The notes under the pieces were generated by a model. That model searched no databases, was not told where the DNA came from, and saw nothing but the letters and a program-made list of their open reading frames with translations. Source: Scatosoma sp900555925 (lineage in GTDB: Bacteria; Bacillota; Clostridia; Christensenellales; Borkfalkiaceae). From it: a stretch of 64,000 nt of DNA. The translations under genes and the position numbers were made by a program. Location: assembly GCA_959603585.1 (NCBI GenBank), contig CAUGYD010000003.1:124001-188000 (forward strand), read 5' to 3'. Shown piece by piece: positions 8,232 to 15,789 of this stretch (within the stretch, counting starts at the first letter, position 1; each line of letters starts with the position of its first letter).

Positions 8232-8828
8232 ATGAACGCCGTTTTTGCAGCCATTTTTATTCTCTCCTGCGCCGTCCTCCTCTTCCTCGACCCCGCGGGC
8301 TTTCTGCCCGCGCTCCTCGACGGAGCCTCCAAAAGCGCCGTGCTGTGCGTTTCCCTCCTCGCCGCTTACGCCGCTTGGCTGGGACTCATGAAACTATGGG
8401 AGGAAAGCGGCGTCACCCGCGGAATTTCAAAGCTCCTCCGCCCCGTCTGCAAAAAACTTTTCAAAACCCGCGACGAAGAGGCCCTCTCCGCAATCGGCAT
8501 GAATCTGTCCGCCAATCTCCTCGGAATCGGCGGCGCCGCCACCCCCTACGGGATTCGCGCAGCTACCCTGCTCGACAAAAGCCCCGACGCGCGCTACTCC
8601 TCCTCCATGCTCTTCGTCGTCAATGCCACTTCCCTGCAACTCATCCCCACCTCCGTGGTCGCCCTGCGGCTCTCCGCGGGCAGCGCCGCCGCGGCGGACA
8701 TCATTCTCCCCACCATGCTCGCCACCGCGTTTTCCACCGTTTTGGGCGTCCTTCTCGTCAAATTGTTCGTGCCTACGGCCGCCCGCAAAGAAAAACGCCT
8801 CCTCCGCGCGCGAGGAAAACAAAAATGA
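8232..8828 (+). CDS. spmA: Spore maturation protein A
   Basis: This 198-residue nucleoside-recognition (gate) domain membrane protein is hydrophobic throughout, with about four or five segments and a conserved NLLGIGGAATPYGIRA region. SpmA with SpmB is needed for full dehydration of the spore core. It overlaps spmB by four bases (ATGA), the usual pairing. The start at 8232 keeps the first membrane segment; no downstream start would. The only Shine-Dalgarno-like string (AGGA) is one base from the ATG, too close to work normally. Confidence 0.92.
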   Translation: MNAVFAAIFILSCAVLLFLDPAGFLPALLDGASKSAVLCVSLLAAYAAWLGLMKLWEESGVTRGISKLLRPVCKKLFKTRDEEALSAIGMNLSANLLGIGGAATPYGIRAATLLDKSPDARYSSSMLFVVNATSLQLIPTSVVALRLSAGSAAAADIILPTMLATAFSTVLGVLLVKLFVPTAARKEKRLLRARGKQK

Positions 8829-9337
8829 AATTTTTTACCCTCATCATTCCCCTCATCTTCCTCCTCTCCTTTCTCTTCGCCGTCTTCAAAAAAGTCCGCG
8901 TATACGACAGCTTCACCGAGGGCGTCAAGGGCGCTCTGCCCCTCGTCATGTCTATATTTCCCTATATCGCCGCCGTCATGATGCTCACAAAGCTCTTCGA
9001 AGTCAGCGGTTTGGAAAACAAACTCGTTCAACTGCTCGCGCCCCTCTTCCGCGGACTCGGTATCCCCGAAGAAATCGCACGGCTCGTCCTCATAAAACCC
9101 CTGTCCGGAAACGGCTCTACCGCCGTCCTCTCCGATATTCTCTCCCGTTACGGCGCCGACAGCTACGTCGCCCGCTGCGCCTGCGTCGCTTACGGCTCCT
9201 CCGAAACCGTCTTCTATATCGGCGCCGTCTATTTCTCCGAGGTCAAACAAAAAAAGTTTACCGCCGCCCTCCTCATCTCCCTCTTTTCCTACTTCGCTTC
9301 CGTCATCCTTTGCTGCTTCCTCTGTAAAATCATGTAG
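8825..9337 (+). CDS. spmB: Spore maturation protein B
   Basis: This 170-residue membrane protein is the partner of SpmA and has the same gate domain. KPLSGNGSTAVLSDI and YGSSETVFYIGAVYFSEV are characteristic SpmB blocks. The start at 8825 is set by the ATGA overlap with the spmA stop and the GAGG ribosome-binding site at about 8811-8814. A longer open frame upstream is spmA read in another frame. Its presence implies that the organism or a recent ancestor sporulates. Confidence 0.93.
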   Translation: MKFFTLIIPLIFLLSFLFAVFKKVRVYDSFTEGVKGALPLVMSIFPYIAAVMMLTKLFEVSGLENKLVQLLAPLFRGLGIPEEIARLVLIKPLSGNGSTAVLSDILSRYGADSYVARCACVAYGSSETVFYIGAVYFSEVKQKKFTAALLISLFSYFASVILCCFLCKIM

Positions 9338-9489
9338 ACTGTTAAAACTCGGAAATAATGTAATTGATTTACAAAAATTTTACATTTATCCTTTTTTAAT
9401 TGTGAAAAAAATGTGAAAATGTTAATTATTTTCATTTTATGATATTTTTTAATCGTTTCAAAAAAATTCAAAAAATTTCTGAAAAACAA

Positions 9490-9518
9490 TTTACTTTTTT
9501 GTCGGAATATAGTAGAAT
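9490..9518 (+). promoter_or_regulatory. Promoter of the candidate sRNA
   Basis: The -35 is TTTACT (9490-9495) and the -10 is TAGAAT (9513-9518), with a 17-base spacer. It lies in an AT-rich gap after spmB (9338-9489 shows nothing else). The predicted start is 9525 or close by, the first base of a paired helix. Confidence 0.65.
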
Positions 9519-9524
9519 ATACTT

Positions 9525-9720
9525 GTAAATCAAATGAAGGTACTCCTTCCGAAAGATTTACTCAAAAAAGCTCATCATTTTCCCCCTTATCATATAGGTA
9601 GTTCCCTCGGAACCGCAAGGTTCCGGGGGGATTATCGTTTTATCGGTTTTTTGCGGCGGAGAATACCGCCGAAAACGGCAAAGCGGCTTTTCCCGAAAAA
9701 CGGGAAAAGCCGCTTTTTTA
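9525..9720 (+). ncRNA. Candidate structured trans-acting sRNA, about 195 nt
   Basis: No protein-coding frame fits, but the segment has a promoter, four consecutive helices and a terminator. Helix 1: GTAAATC (9525-9531) with GATTTAC (9555-9561), enclosing GAAGG/CCTTC (9536-9540/9545-9549). Next is an apparently unpaired, C-rich stretch TTTTCCCCCTT (9578-9588), the kind of motif Gram-positive sRNAs such as RsaE/RoxS use against Shine-Dalgarno sequences. Helix 2 is a 13-bp stem with a GCAA tetraloop (9602-9631). Helix 3 is CGGCGG/CCGCCG (9654-9671). Helix 4 is the terminator. The C-rich stretch could also pair with the G-run at 9625-9630, allowing a switch. I do not recognise it as SRP RNA, 6S RNA, tmRNA or RNase P RNA. 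The class is unknown. Confidence 0.62.
9681..9720 (+). terminator. Rho-independent terminator of the sRNA
   Basis: A perfect 15-bp stem, AAGCGGCTTTTCCCG / CGGGAAAAGCCGCTT, has an AAAAA loop and runs into six T counting the stem end. The T-run is on the plus strand, so it ends a plus-strand RNA. It lies 14 bases beyond the pckA stop and may also help stop minus-strand transcription, though the T-run on that side is poor. Confidence 0.85.
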
Positions 9721-9733
9721 TTTTCCGAAGAAA

Positions 9734-11524
9734 TTATTTCGCGCAGTTTGCTTTCAAAGTAGCGAGGTTCTCGCGGATTTCCTTGGGAAGTTTGTCGCCG
9801 AAGTTATCGTCGTAATACTTCTCGATTTCGTCCGCTTCCGCCGCCCAGCGAGCCTTATCGACATACAGCAGTTTGTCGAGAGTTTCGGGGGTGACGTCGG
9901 TATTTTCGATGTTGATGTCCTTTGCATAAGGAACATAACCGATCGCCGTTTCCTGAGCGTCCACTTTGCCTTCGCAACGGTCGAGAATCCAGTCGAGGAC
10001 TCTCATGTTGTCGCCGAAGCCGGGCCACATGAAGTCGCCGTTTTCGTCCTGACGGAACCAGTTGACGTTGAAAATCTTGGGCTGTTTGTCCGCGGGGACT
10101 TTCTTGCCCATGTCAATCCAGTGCTGGAAGTACTGATCGACGGAATAGCCCATGAAGGGTTTCATGGCCATGGGATCGTGACGGAGCACGCCGACTGCGC
10201 CGGTCGCCGCGGCGGTCGTTTCGGAGGACATAATCGTTCCGACGAAGGTGCCGTGGTTCCAATCTCTCGACTGGTAAACGAGCGGAGTGGTCGTCGCTCT
10301 TCTACCGCCGAAGATGATCGCGGACAGAGGAACGCCCTTCTTGGAGTTGAATTCGGGCGAAATACAAGGGCAGTTCGTCGCGGGAGCCGTGAAACGGGAA
10401 TTGGGATGCGCGGCGGGATGCTTGCCGTCCGCATTGGTTTCGGGCGTCCATTCGTTGCCCTTCCAATCGATGAGGTGCGCGGGAGCTTCTTTCGTCAGTT
10501 TCTCCCACCAAACGGTATTGTCCTCGGGATTGTAAGCGACGTTGGTGAAAATCGTTCCCTTCTTGGTCGCCGCGAGCGCGTTGGGGTTGGAATGATCGTT
10601 GGTGCCGGGAGCGACGCCGAAGAAACCGTTTTCGGGGTTCGCGGCCCAAAGTCTGCCGTCCTCGCCCACGCGGATCCATGCAATGTCGTCGCCGACCGTC
10701 TGAATTTCATAGCCCGCATCCAAATACTGCTTAGGGGGAATGAGCATTGCGAGGTTGGTCTTTCCGCAGGCGGAAGGGAATGCCGCCGCGATATATTTTA
10801 TTTCCTTGTCCTGAGGGCGCTTGCAGCCGAGGATAAGCATGTGCTCGGCCATCCAGCCCTCGTTTTTGCCGAGGTAGGTCGCGATACGCAGCGCGAAGCA
10901 TTTCTTGCCGAGAAGCACGTTTCCGCCGTAAGCGGAGTTGACGGAGATAATGGTATTATCTTCGGGGAAGTGCATGATATATCTCTTTTCGGGATCGACG
11001 TCGCACTTGCAGTGGAAGCCCTTGACGAAATCGCCGTCTTCGCCCAGCTCGTCGAGGCACATCGTGCCGACTCTGGTCATGATTTCCATGTTGAGAACGA
11101 CGTAAATGGAGTCGGTGACTTCGATACCGATCTTGGAGAAGGGGGATCCGACCACGCCCATGGAATAAGGAATGACGTACATGGTTCTGCCCTTCATTTT
11201 GCCGCGGGCGATCTCCTCCACCATTTTGTAGGCCTTATCGGGCGCCATCCATTTTACGATGGAATGAGGCATGGCGTCCTCTTCCTTTCTGCTGCAAATG
11301 AACGTTCTGTCCTCGACGCGAGCGACGTCGTTTTCGGCCGTTCTGTGCAGATAGCAGTCGGGAAGTAACTTTTCGTTGAGTTTGATGAGCTCGCCGGAAG
11401 CGACCGCTTCCGCGCGGAGAGCGTCCCTCTGCGCTTCGCTGCCATCGATCCAGACGATTTTGTCCGGCTGAGCGAGCGCCGCGCTGTCTTCGACGAATTT
11501 AAGCACTTTCTTGTTCTTAGTCAT
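9734..11524 (-). CDS. pckA: Phosphoenolpyruvate carboxykinase, GTP type
   Basis: This enzyme interconverts oxaloacetate and PEP using GTP/GDP. The 596-residue protein has the GTP-PEPCK nucleotide loop FPSACGKTN (residues 249-257) and IFGGRRATTTPLV, not the ATP-type GxGKTT signature. The length matches the GTP family. The start at 11524 has AAGGAG upstream. It is a single-gene unit with its own promoter and a leader of about 190 bases. Many Bacillota carry the ATP enzyme, so the GTP type is mildly notable. In anaerobes it may run in the oxaloacetate-forming direction to conserve energy (inference). Confidence 0.96.
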   Translation of the reverse strand: MTKNKKVLKFVEDSAALAQPDKIVWIDGSEAQRDALRAEAVASGELIKLNEKLLPDCYLHRTAENDVARVEDRTFICSRKEEDAMPHSIVKWMAPDKAYKMVEEIARGKMKGRTMYVIPYSMGVVGSPFSKIGIEVTDSIYVVLNMEIMTRVGTMCLDELGEDGDFVKGFHCKCDVDPEKRYIMHFPEDNTIISVNSAYGGNVLLGKKCFALRIATYLGKNEGWMAEHMLILGCKRPQDKEIKYIAAAFPSACGKTNLAMLIPPKQYLDAGYEIQTVGDDIAWIRVGEDGRLWAANPENGFFGVAPGTNDHSNPNALAATKKGTIFTNVAYNPEDNTVWWEKLTKEAPAHLIDWKGNEWTPETNADGKHPAAHPNSRFTAPATNCPCISPEFNSKKGVPLSAIIFGGRRATTTPLVYQSRDWNHGTFVGTIMSSETTAAATGAVGVLRHDPMAMKPFMGYSVDQYFQHWIDMGKKVPADKQPKIFNVNWFRQDENGDFMWPGFGDNMRVLDWILDRCEGKVDAQETAIGYVPYAKDINIENTDVTPETLDKLLYVDKARWAAEADEIEKYYDDNFGDKLPKEIRENLATLKANCAK

Positions 11525-11714
11525 ATCGGTTATCTCCTTTGAACATTTTTTCTTAACTTAATTAGGCTTGTTCATAGAACGCCCGCATCGCACGGAAACG
11601 TCCGGCGACTGACCGCCGCCGAGGCCGTAAAAGGAAGGAACTTTTCCGTCCGCCCTCCGCATCTTCCGACTTCTTTCGGGCCGAGGCTTTATATAAAAGC
11701 CCTTTTTCTACCGA
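11525..11714 (-). other. Long 5' leader of pckA
   Basis: About 190 untranslated bases separate the predicted pckA start of transcription (near 11714) from its ATG. The leader is GC-rich in its middle and includes GGCTTT/AAAGCC and CCTCGG/CCGAGG pairing possibilities, but I match it to no known riboswitch. Together with 11750-11889, an AT-rich stretch where I see nothing, it makes up the gap before the next gene. Confidence 0.4.
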
Positions 11715-11720
11715 TTATAA

Positions 11721-11749
11721 GTATACCACAAAACTCCCCGATTGTAAAC
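11721..11749 (-). promoter_or_regulatory. pckA promoter
   Basis: On the minus strand the -35 is TTTACA (complement of 11744-11749) and the -10 is TATACT (complement of 11721-11726), with a 17-base spacer. Confidence 0.75.
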
Positions 11750-11889
11750 CGTTTTGAGATAAAATTTTTGTAAAAAGATTTATCGCCGGATTTTCACAAC
11801 TTTGCCTCATTATTCCTAAAAACGGACGGGGCAGGAACGCATTCAAAAAAATTTTTGGGAAAAAACGGAAAAAAGGCGGCAGTATGCAC

Positions 11890-11917
11890 TTGTAATTTTT
11901 CAAAAGCGTGGTAAACT
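11890..11917 (+). promoter_or_regulatory. Promoter of the 91-residue gene
   Basis: The -35 is TTGTAA (11890-11895) and the -10 is TAAACT (11912-11917), with a 16-base spacer. It is followed by the ribosome-binding site AAGGGGG (11938-11944). Confidence 0.6.
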
Positions 11918-11952
11918 ATTTGCGGAAAGAATATTTAAGGGGGAAAGAAAAA

Positions 11953-12228
11953 ATGGACAAATACATAGACAACAAGCTCGCCGAAGAAATGGATCTCATC
12001 GTCCTCACGACGGACACGCACGAAAAGCAGGGACTCCCGAAAGGGAGCGTGGGGACGCTCATCGATTCGTATACGGGACACGACAAGCCGCTCTACGGGG
12101 ATTTCCGCAAGGGGAAAAAGCACCTCGAAACGGCGCTCGGACTGCACGATTTCCGCGTTCTCGACCCCGACAGTCCGCGGGACATCGGCATTATAGCCTC
12201 TTATCTCCGCAGCCGAAAAGCAATCTGA
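11953..12228 (+). CDS. Small conserved-looking protein, 91 residues
   Basis: The core DLIVLTTDTHEKQGLPKGSV followed by GTLIDSY resembles small SH3-like beta-barrel proteins of the DUF4926 type, where a 'G-L-x-x-G-x-x-G-T' turn is typical. That assignment is tentative. The start at 11953 is chosen over the in-frame GTG at 11908 because AAGGGGG lies eight bases upstream and the protein then starts MDKYIDNK. It has no signal peptide. It stands alone between pckA and the HAD gene. Function unknown. Confidence 0.75.
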   Translation: MDKYIDNKLAEEMDLIVLTTDTHEKQGLPKGSVGTLIDSYTGHDKPLYGDFRKGKKHLETALGLHDFRVLDPDSPRDIGIIASYLRSRKAI

Positions 12229-12236
12229 AAAAGCAG

Positions 12237-12268
12237 TGCGCTCCCGCCCGAAATCGGGCGGGGGCGCA
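12237..12268. terminator. Bidirectional terminator hairpin
   Basis: TGCGC plus CCCGCCCG pairs with CGGGCGGG plus GCGCA around a four-base loop, with T/G mismatched between the two parts. T5 follows on the minus side, so it best terminates the HAD gene (stop at 12292) and may also close the plus-strand gene ending at 12228. Confidence 0.65.
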
Positions 12269-12291
12269 TATCGCTTTAAGGGTCAGGCCTT

Positions 12292-13020
12292 TCAGCAAAG
12301 AATATCCAAAAGCTCTTTCAGGGAAGAAATTTCGTAATCGGGTTTGACGTCGGAGCGGTTTTCCTTCCGTTCTGCGTTCAGCCAGCAGCTGTCTATCCCC
12401 GCGCCCTCCGCGCCCGCGATGTCCGATTGCAGGGAATCGCCGATCATGAGACACTCGCTCTTTTCGGCGTTCAGATCCGAAAGCACGCGGAAGAAAAAAG
12501 CGGATAAGGGCTTGATGACGCCGACGTCCTCGGATATATACAGTTTATAGATATACTTCTCCAAAGCGCGGAGCCGACCCGTCTGGATACTGTGCAGACC
12601 GTTGGTGGCGACGCAGATCCGATACTGCCCGCCGAATGGCTCGGCCAAAGCGGACAGGACTTTTTCCGCATCCTTCACCTGCGCGCCGCCGTCTTCGAGA
12701 TAGCGGAGAAACTTTTCCCCCGCTTCGCGCGGCGAAATCGGGCGAACGGGCGGAAATTCCCGATAAATGCGCGTAAAGAGCAAATCCAGATGACTGCGGT
12801 ACAAATCGTGATACGTCCTTTGAATACGCTCGTCGTCCACGTCCGAAAGCCCCGCGTCGTCCCATGTTTTCTCCGAAAGCGCGCGGCAGCGGTCGAGCAT
12901 TTCCCCGTTCGTCGCCACGCCGCATTCCGCGAAAATGCGCTTGAAGGCCTCCCGCTCGTCCGCCGCAAAATCGATGAGCGTATGATCGGCGTCGAATATG
13001 AGATACTTATACTTTTTCAT
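12292..13020 (-). CDS. HAD-superfamily phosphatase, YjjG-like nucleotidase
   Basis: This 242-residue haloacid-dehalogenase-type hydrolase has motif I DADHTLIDF (residues 8-16, nucleophile Asp then Asp), motif II in CVATNG, the Lys in KPLSAFFF and motif IV MIGDSLQSDIAGA. A helical cap (about residues 20-110) follows motif I. This layout matches the YjjG/noncanonical pyrimidine nucleotidase group, which removes phosphate from nucleoside monophosphates, including damaged ones. The start at 13020 has GGAGG five bases away. A 20-bp duplication has copied the ribosome-binding site and start codon just upstream. The methyltransferase cluster lies upstream on the same strand. Confidence 0.85.
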   Translation of the reverse strand: MKKYKYLIFDADHTLIDFAADEREAFKRIFAECGVATNGEMLDRCRALSEKTWDDAGLSDVDDERIQRTYHDLYRSHLDLLFTRIYREFPPVRPISPREAGEKFLRYLEDGGAQVKDAEKVLSALAEPFGGQYRICVATNGLHSIQTGRLRALEKYIYKLYISEDVGVIKPLSAFFFRVLSDLNAEKSECLMIGDSLQSDIAGAEGAGIDSCWLNAERKENRSDVKPDYEISSLKELLDILC

Positions 13021-13056
13021 GTCTCCCTCCTTTTTTTCATGTCTCCCTCCTTTTTT
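13013..13056 (-). repeat. Tandem duplication of ribosome-binding site and ATG, creating a 7-codon uORF
   Basis: A 24-bp segment recurs with a 20-bp period. Each copy reads, on the minus strand, GGAGGGAGACATG then a run of A. The upstream ATG (13040) opens MKKRRET and stops at 13017-13019 in an ATGA overlap with the HAD start codon. The upstream copy therefore makes a translatable minigene coupled to the real gene. Confidence 0.7.
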
Positions 13057-13081
13057 CGCGCGGCAGACTGACGTCACGGGC

Positions 13082-13291
13082 TCACCAATCCTGCCGCTTC
13101 AAAGATTTATCCTTCACATCATCATAATATTCAAAATATTTCTTTTTGAACTCCTCTTTCGTGAGCGGAGCGTCCCGTCCCTCCCGCCGCATGCGTTCGA
13201 TCAGTTCCGAGAGCTCGTCGGGCGTAAAATCCGAGATTTCCGTTTCGCCTTCGTAGCTTTCCAGAAATTTCAGCAAATCGAGTTTCGACAT
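13082..13291 (-). CDS. Small charged protein next to the DNA methyltransferase
   Basis: This 69-residue, highly charged, probably helical protein (MSKLDLLKFLESYEGETE...) is not one I recognise. It starts six bases after the methyltransferase stop, with GAGG about 11 bases before the ATG, so the two are very likely co-transcribed and co-translated. It has no signal peptide or cysteine motif. An accessory or regulatory role for the methyltransferase is possible from position only. Confidence 0.65.
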   Translation of the reverse strand: MSKLDLLKFLESYEGETEISDFTPDELSELIERMRREGRDAPLTKEEFKKKYFEYYDDVKDKSLKRQDW

Positions 13292-13297
13292 ATCCCG

Positions 13298-15745
13298 TCA
13301 CACCTCTTCTTCAAAATATTCCACGTCCCGCGGAATAAATCCGTAATAATACGCCTGCGGCAGGAGCTTGTCGCCCAGCGCGCGGTGCGCCTCCTTCAAC
13401 GCCGCGAGAAACAATTTCCCCTCCTCGTCGTTCTGCACCGCCGTTTTGAGCTGGGCATATCCCGCGTCGGAAATTTCCGCCTTGCCCGTCCGAAAACAGT
13501 ATGCGTAAAATTCCCGCGCCGCGCGCATGACCGCCGACGATTTTTCGGATAACTTCCGCCCGTTCAGCCACGAGAACAAAAACGGCTCCTCTTCGTCCGA
13601 GGCTTTTAACCTCCCCCCGCTCCACTCTTCCGACTCTTTCAGAGAAAAGGGAAAAAGCTGATTCTTTACCCGATAGACGTTTCCCTTGTAGACGACCTCT
13701 TTCAAGGAACAGGTATTATTGGAATCGGCGAAAGCGCTCCACACCGCGCAGTCGGAAACAAATTCCTCGCTCGGCTCCCTTTCGGGGGAATAAAACTGAT
13801 CCCGATTGTTCGACCATACCGCTTTCGGCAATCGCCGCACCGCGTGTACGACCATGGATTTTCCGAAGTTTTCCTCCGTCACGGAATACGACCCCGCGCT
13901 GGCCTGCGGCCCCGAAAACAGAGCCGTCTGGTTCTGGTGCTGGAAGTCGTTTCCGCAGCACATCAGAGAGCAGAGAAATCCGTCCGCCACGCGGTCCCGA
14001 ACGTCTATATTCCGCTCGGAAACATGCGTCGCACCCGTGAACGGCGGAAAAATTTTCGTCGTCGGGGGACGCCGCACCCAGGCGCTCAACAGCTTTCCCC
14101 TGTCGCCCGTATATACCCGCTTCACGCCCACCTTGCGCGCTTCGCGGTCGAATACGTCAAACACGAGTTCCTGGCTCTCCACGGACGCAGGCTTTTCCAT
14201 GTTCCACACGGCAAACGCCACGGGGAAACGCCCCTTGCTGCCCTCAAAATTTTCCGAGGAAAAGAGAAAGCCCCGCTCCGCCGTATAACGGAAAAATTTT
14301 TCCCTCAGCTTCCTGTCGTTGGGCGCGTTGAGGTATTTCAGCGTCGAAAACAATCCCAGCCTCGCGCGCTTGCCTTCAAATTCCCGCGAAATGCGGAAAA
14401 GAAATTGGGAAAACAGCTCCCGCCCCGTCTCGCCGAATCCGCTCATGCGCATGACTTTTCCGACCTTCGTATCCGAAACGCCCGTCTTGGAGCTCTTTCC
14501 CGCCGAAAAGGCGGAACGATTGCTCGTCGCAAAGGGCGGATTGATGAAAATCAGCCATTTCAGGCGGGGATTTTTCAAATCCCGCCGCAATTTTTCGGGC
14601 ATCTTCAAGGGAACGACGCCGTCCGCATCCTCCCCGAACAGCGCGTCTATGTCGTCGTTGAGATAATCGTACTGAAACACCTCCGCCGACGGGAAAATCC
14701 TGCGGCAATAATTCGCGTCGTCCTCCGAAAGCGTCGATATGTACGTATACGGCAGCGCCGCCGACGGGAGCGTAAATTCGAGATTCCCGCTCCCCGCCGC
14801 CATGTCCCAGATCCGATAGCGCCCGCTTTCCAGCTTGTCCCGCCCTATCGCCTTGCGAATATATTCGTACGCCTTCGCCGCAAACGGTATGGGCGTATAA
14901 AACTCCCCCTCGAACCGCCGCGCGAAATCTTCGCTCAGACGGTCGATTTTCCGCCGTATCGCAAAAATCGTCCGCTCATCCGTCACCCGCTCGTATACGC
15001 TCCAAAAATAATTGTATTCGTATGCGGGCAGGCTCTTTTTTACTTTCTCGTCTCCGAAAGTGAACTCTACCTTGCCCCCTTTGTTCATGGACTTTCCCCG
15101 CTCGATGTCCGAGAGGAAATATTCCGCCAGCTTTCTCGTCTCCCCGCTTTCGACGAACGATTCCGCAAACAGCGACGCCCAATATTCGTACACTTTCAGG
15201 AAATTGTTTTCGTCGATGGTTTTCTTTTCCCGCTCGAACATGGAGAGCTGCACCGCGTTGATCCTCGAAAGGACGGCCCGAAACGCCTCCGCTCCCGCGG
15301 GCTCCGAGAGGGAAAACACCTTTATGCGCGAGATCGCGGGACTGGCCGCGAGGTCGGAAACGAGTTCGGGCGACGGCGCGAGCGGCGTGCGATCCCAATC
15401 GTACTCCGCGCCCGAACGCCGCTCGTAAAAGCGCGCGAAGGGCTTTACTTCCGCGACAACCCCTTCGCCGCGGCACACCGCGCAGACATAGGGCGGGATC
15501 GGACAGGCGGACTCGCCGTATTTAAGTTCCCGAAGGAAGTACAGTGCCTGCGCCAGAGAAGCGGCTATGCCGTCCGCCCCCTTCGGGCCGGAAAATCTCT
15601 TTTCCTTGCGGAATACATACAGGGCGCGTTCGGTACAGTCGAATTTCTGTTTCGCGGGAAAAACGAGCCCTTCGGCCGCAAAAAATGCCGCGCGAACCTC
15701 CTCGCGCGTTTTACAGGCAAGCAGTTTTTCGTAAAATCCGTTCAT
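13298..15745 (-). CDS. N6-adenine DNA methyltransferase, large, apparently orphan
   Basis: The 815-residue protein has a SAM-dependent DNA methyltransferase core: YTPIPFAAKAYEYI near residue 283, motif I DMAAGSGNLEF near 314, and motif IV NPPFA near 402, the NPPF form typical of N6-adenine methylation. An N-terminal region of about 270 residues includes a CxxC (CAVC). A C-terminal region of about 400 residues probably carries target recognition. I see no clear PD-(D/E)xK or other nuclease motif, and no restriction or BREX/DISARM-type partner gene nearby, only the 69-residue gene. It may be an orphan methylase or a type IIG-like enzyme with a diverged nuclease. The start at 15745 has GGGAG upstream. 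Confidence 0.85.
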   Translation of the reverse strand: MNGFYEKLLACKTREEVRAAFFAAEGLVFPAKQKFDCTERALYVFRKEKRFSGPKGADGIAASLAQALYFLRELKYGESACPIPPYVCAVCRGEGVVAEVKPFARFYERRSGAEYDWDRTPLAPSPELVSDLAASPAISRIKVFSLSEPAGAEAFRAVLSRINAVQLSMFEREKKTIDENNFLKVYEYWASLFAESFVESGETRKLAEYFLSDIERGKSMNKGGKVEFTFGDEKVKKSLPAYEYNYFWSVYERVTDERTIFAIRRKIDRLSEDFARRFEGEFYTPIPFAAKAYEYIRKAIGRDKLESGRYRIWDMAAGSGNLEFTLPSAALPYTYISTLSEDDANYCRRIFPSAEVFQYDYLNDDIDALFGEDADGVVPLKMPEKLRRDLKNPRLKWLIFINPPFATSNRSAFSAGKSSKTGVSDTKVGKVMRMSGFGETGRELFSQFLFRISREFEGKRARLGLFSTLKYLNAPNDRKLREKFFRYTAERGFLFSSENFEGSKGRFPVAFAVWNMEKPASVESQELVFDVFDREARKVGVKRVYTGDRGKLLSAWVRRPPTTKIFPPFTGATHVSERNIDVRDRVADGFLCSLMCCGNDFQHQNQTALFSGPQASAGSYSVTEENFGKSMVVHAVRRLPKAVWSNNRDQFYSPEREPSEEFVSDCAVWSAFADSNNTCSLKEVVYKGNVYRVKNQLFPFSLKESEEWSGGRLKASDEEEPFLFSWLNGRKLSEKSSAVMRAAREFYAYCFRTGKAEISDAGYAQLKTAVQNDEEGKLFLAALKEAHRALGDKLLPQAYYYGFIPRDVEYFEEEV

Positions 15746-15789
15746 ATCGATACCTTTCTCCCTCGTATATCCTTCCGCTTCTCAGTCCC

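Noticed and set aside
11525..11714. Known riboswitch in the pckA leader
   Set aside because: Hairpins are possible but no consensus of a known riboswitch class could be matched by eye.
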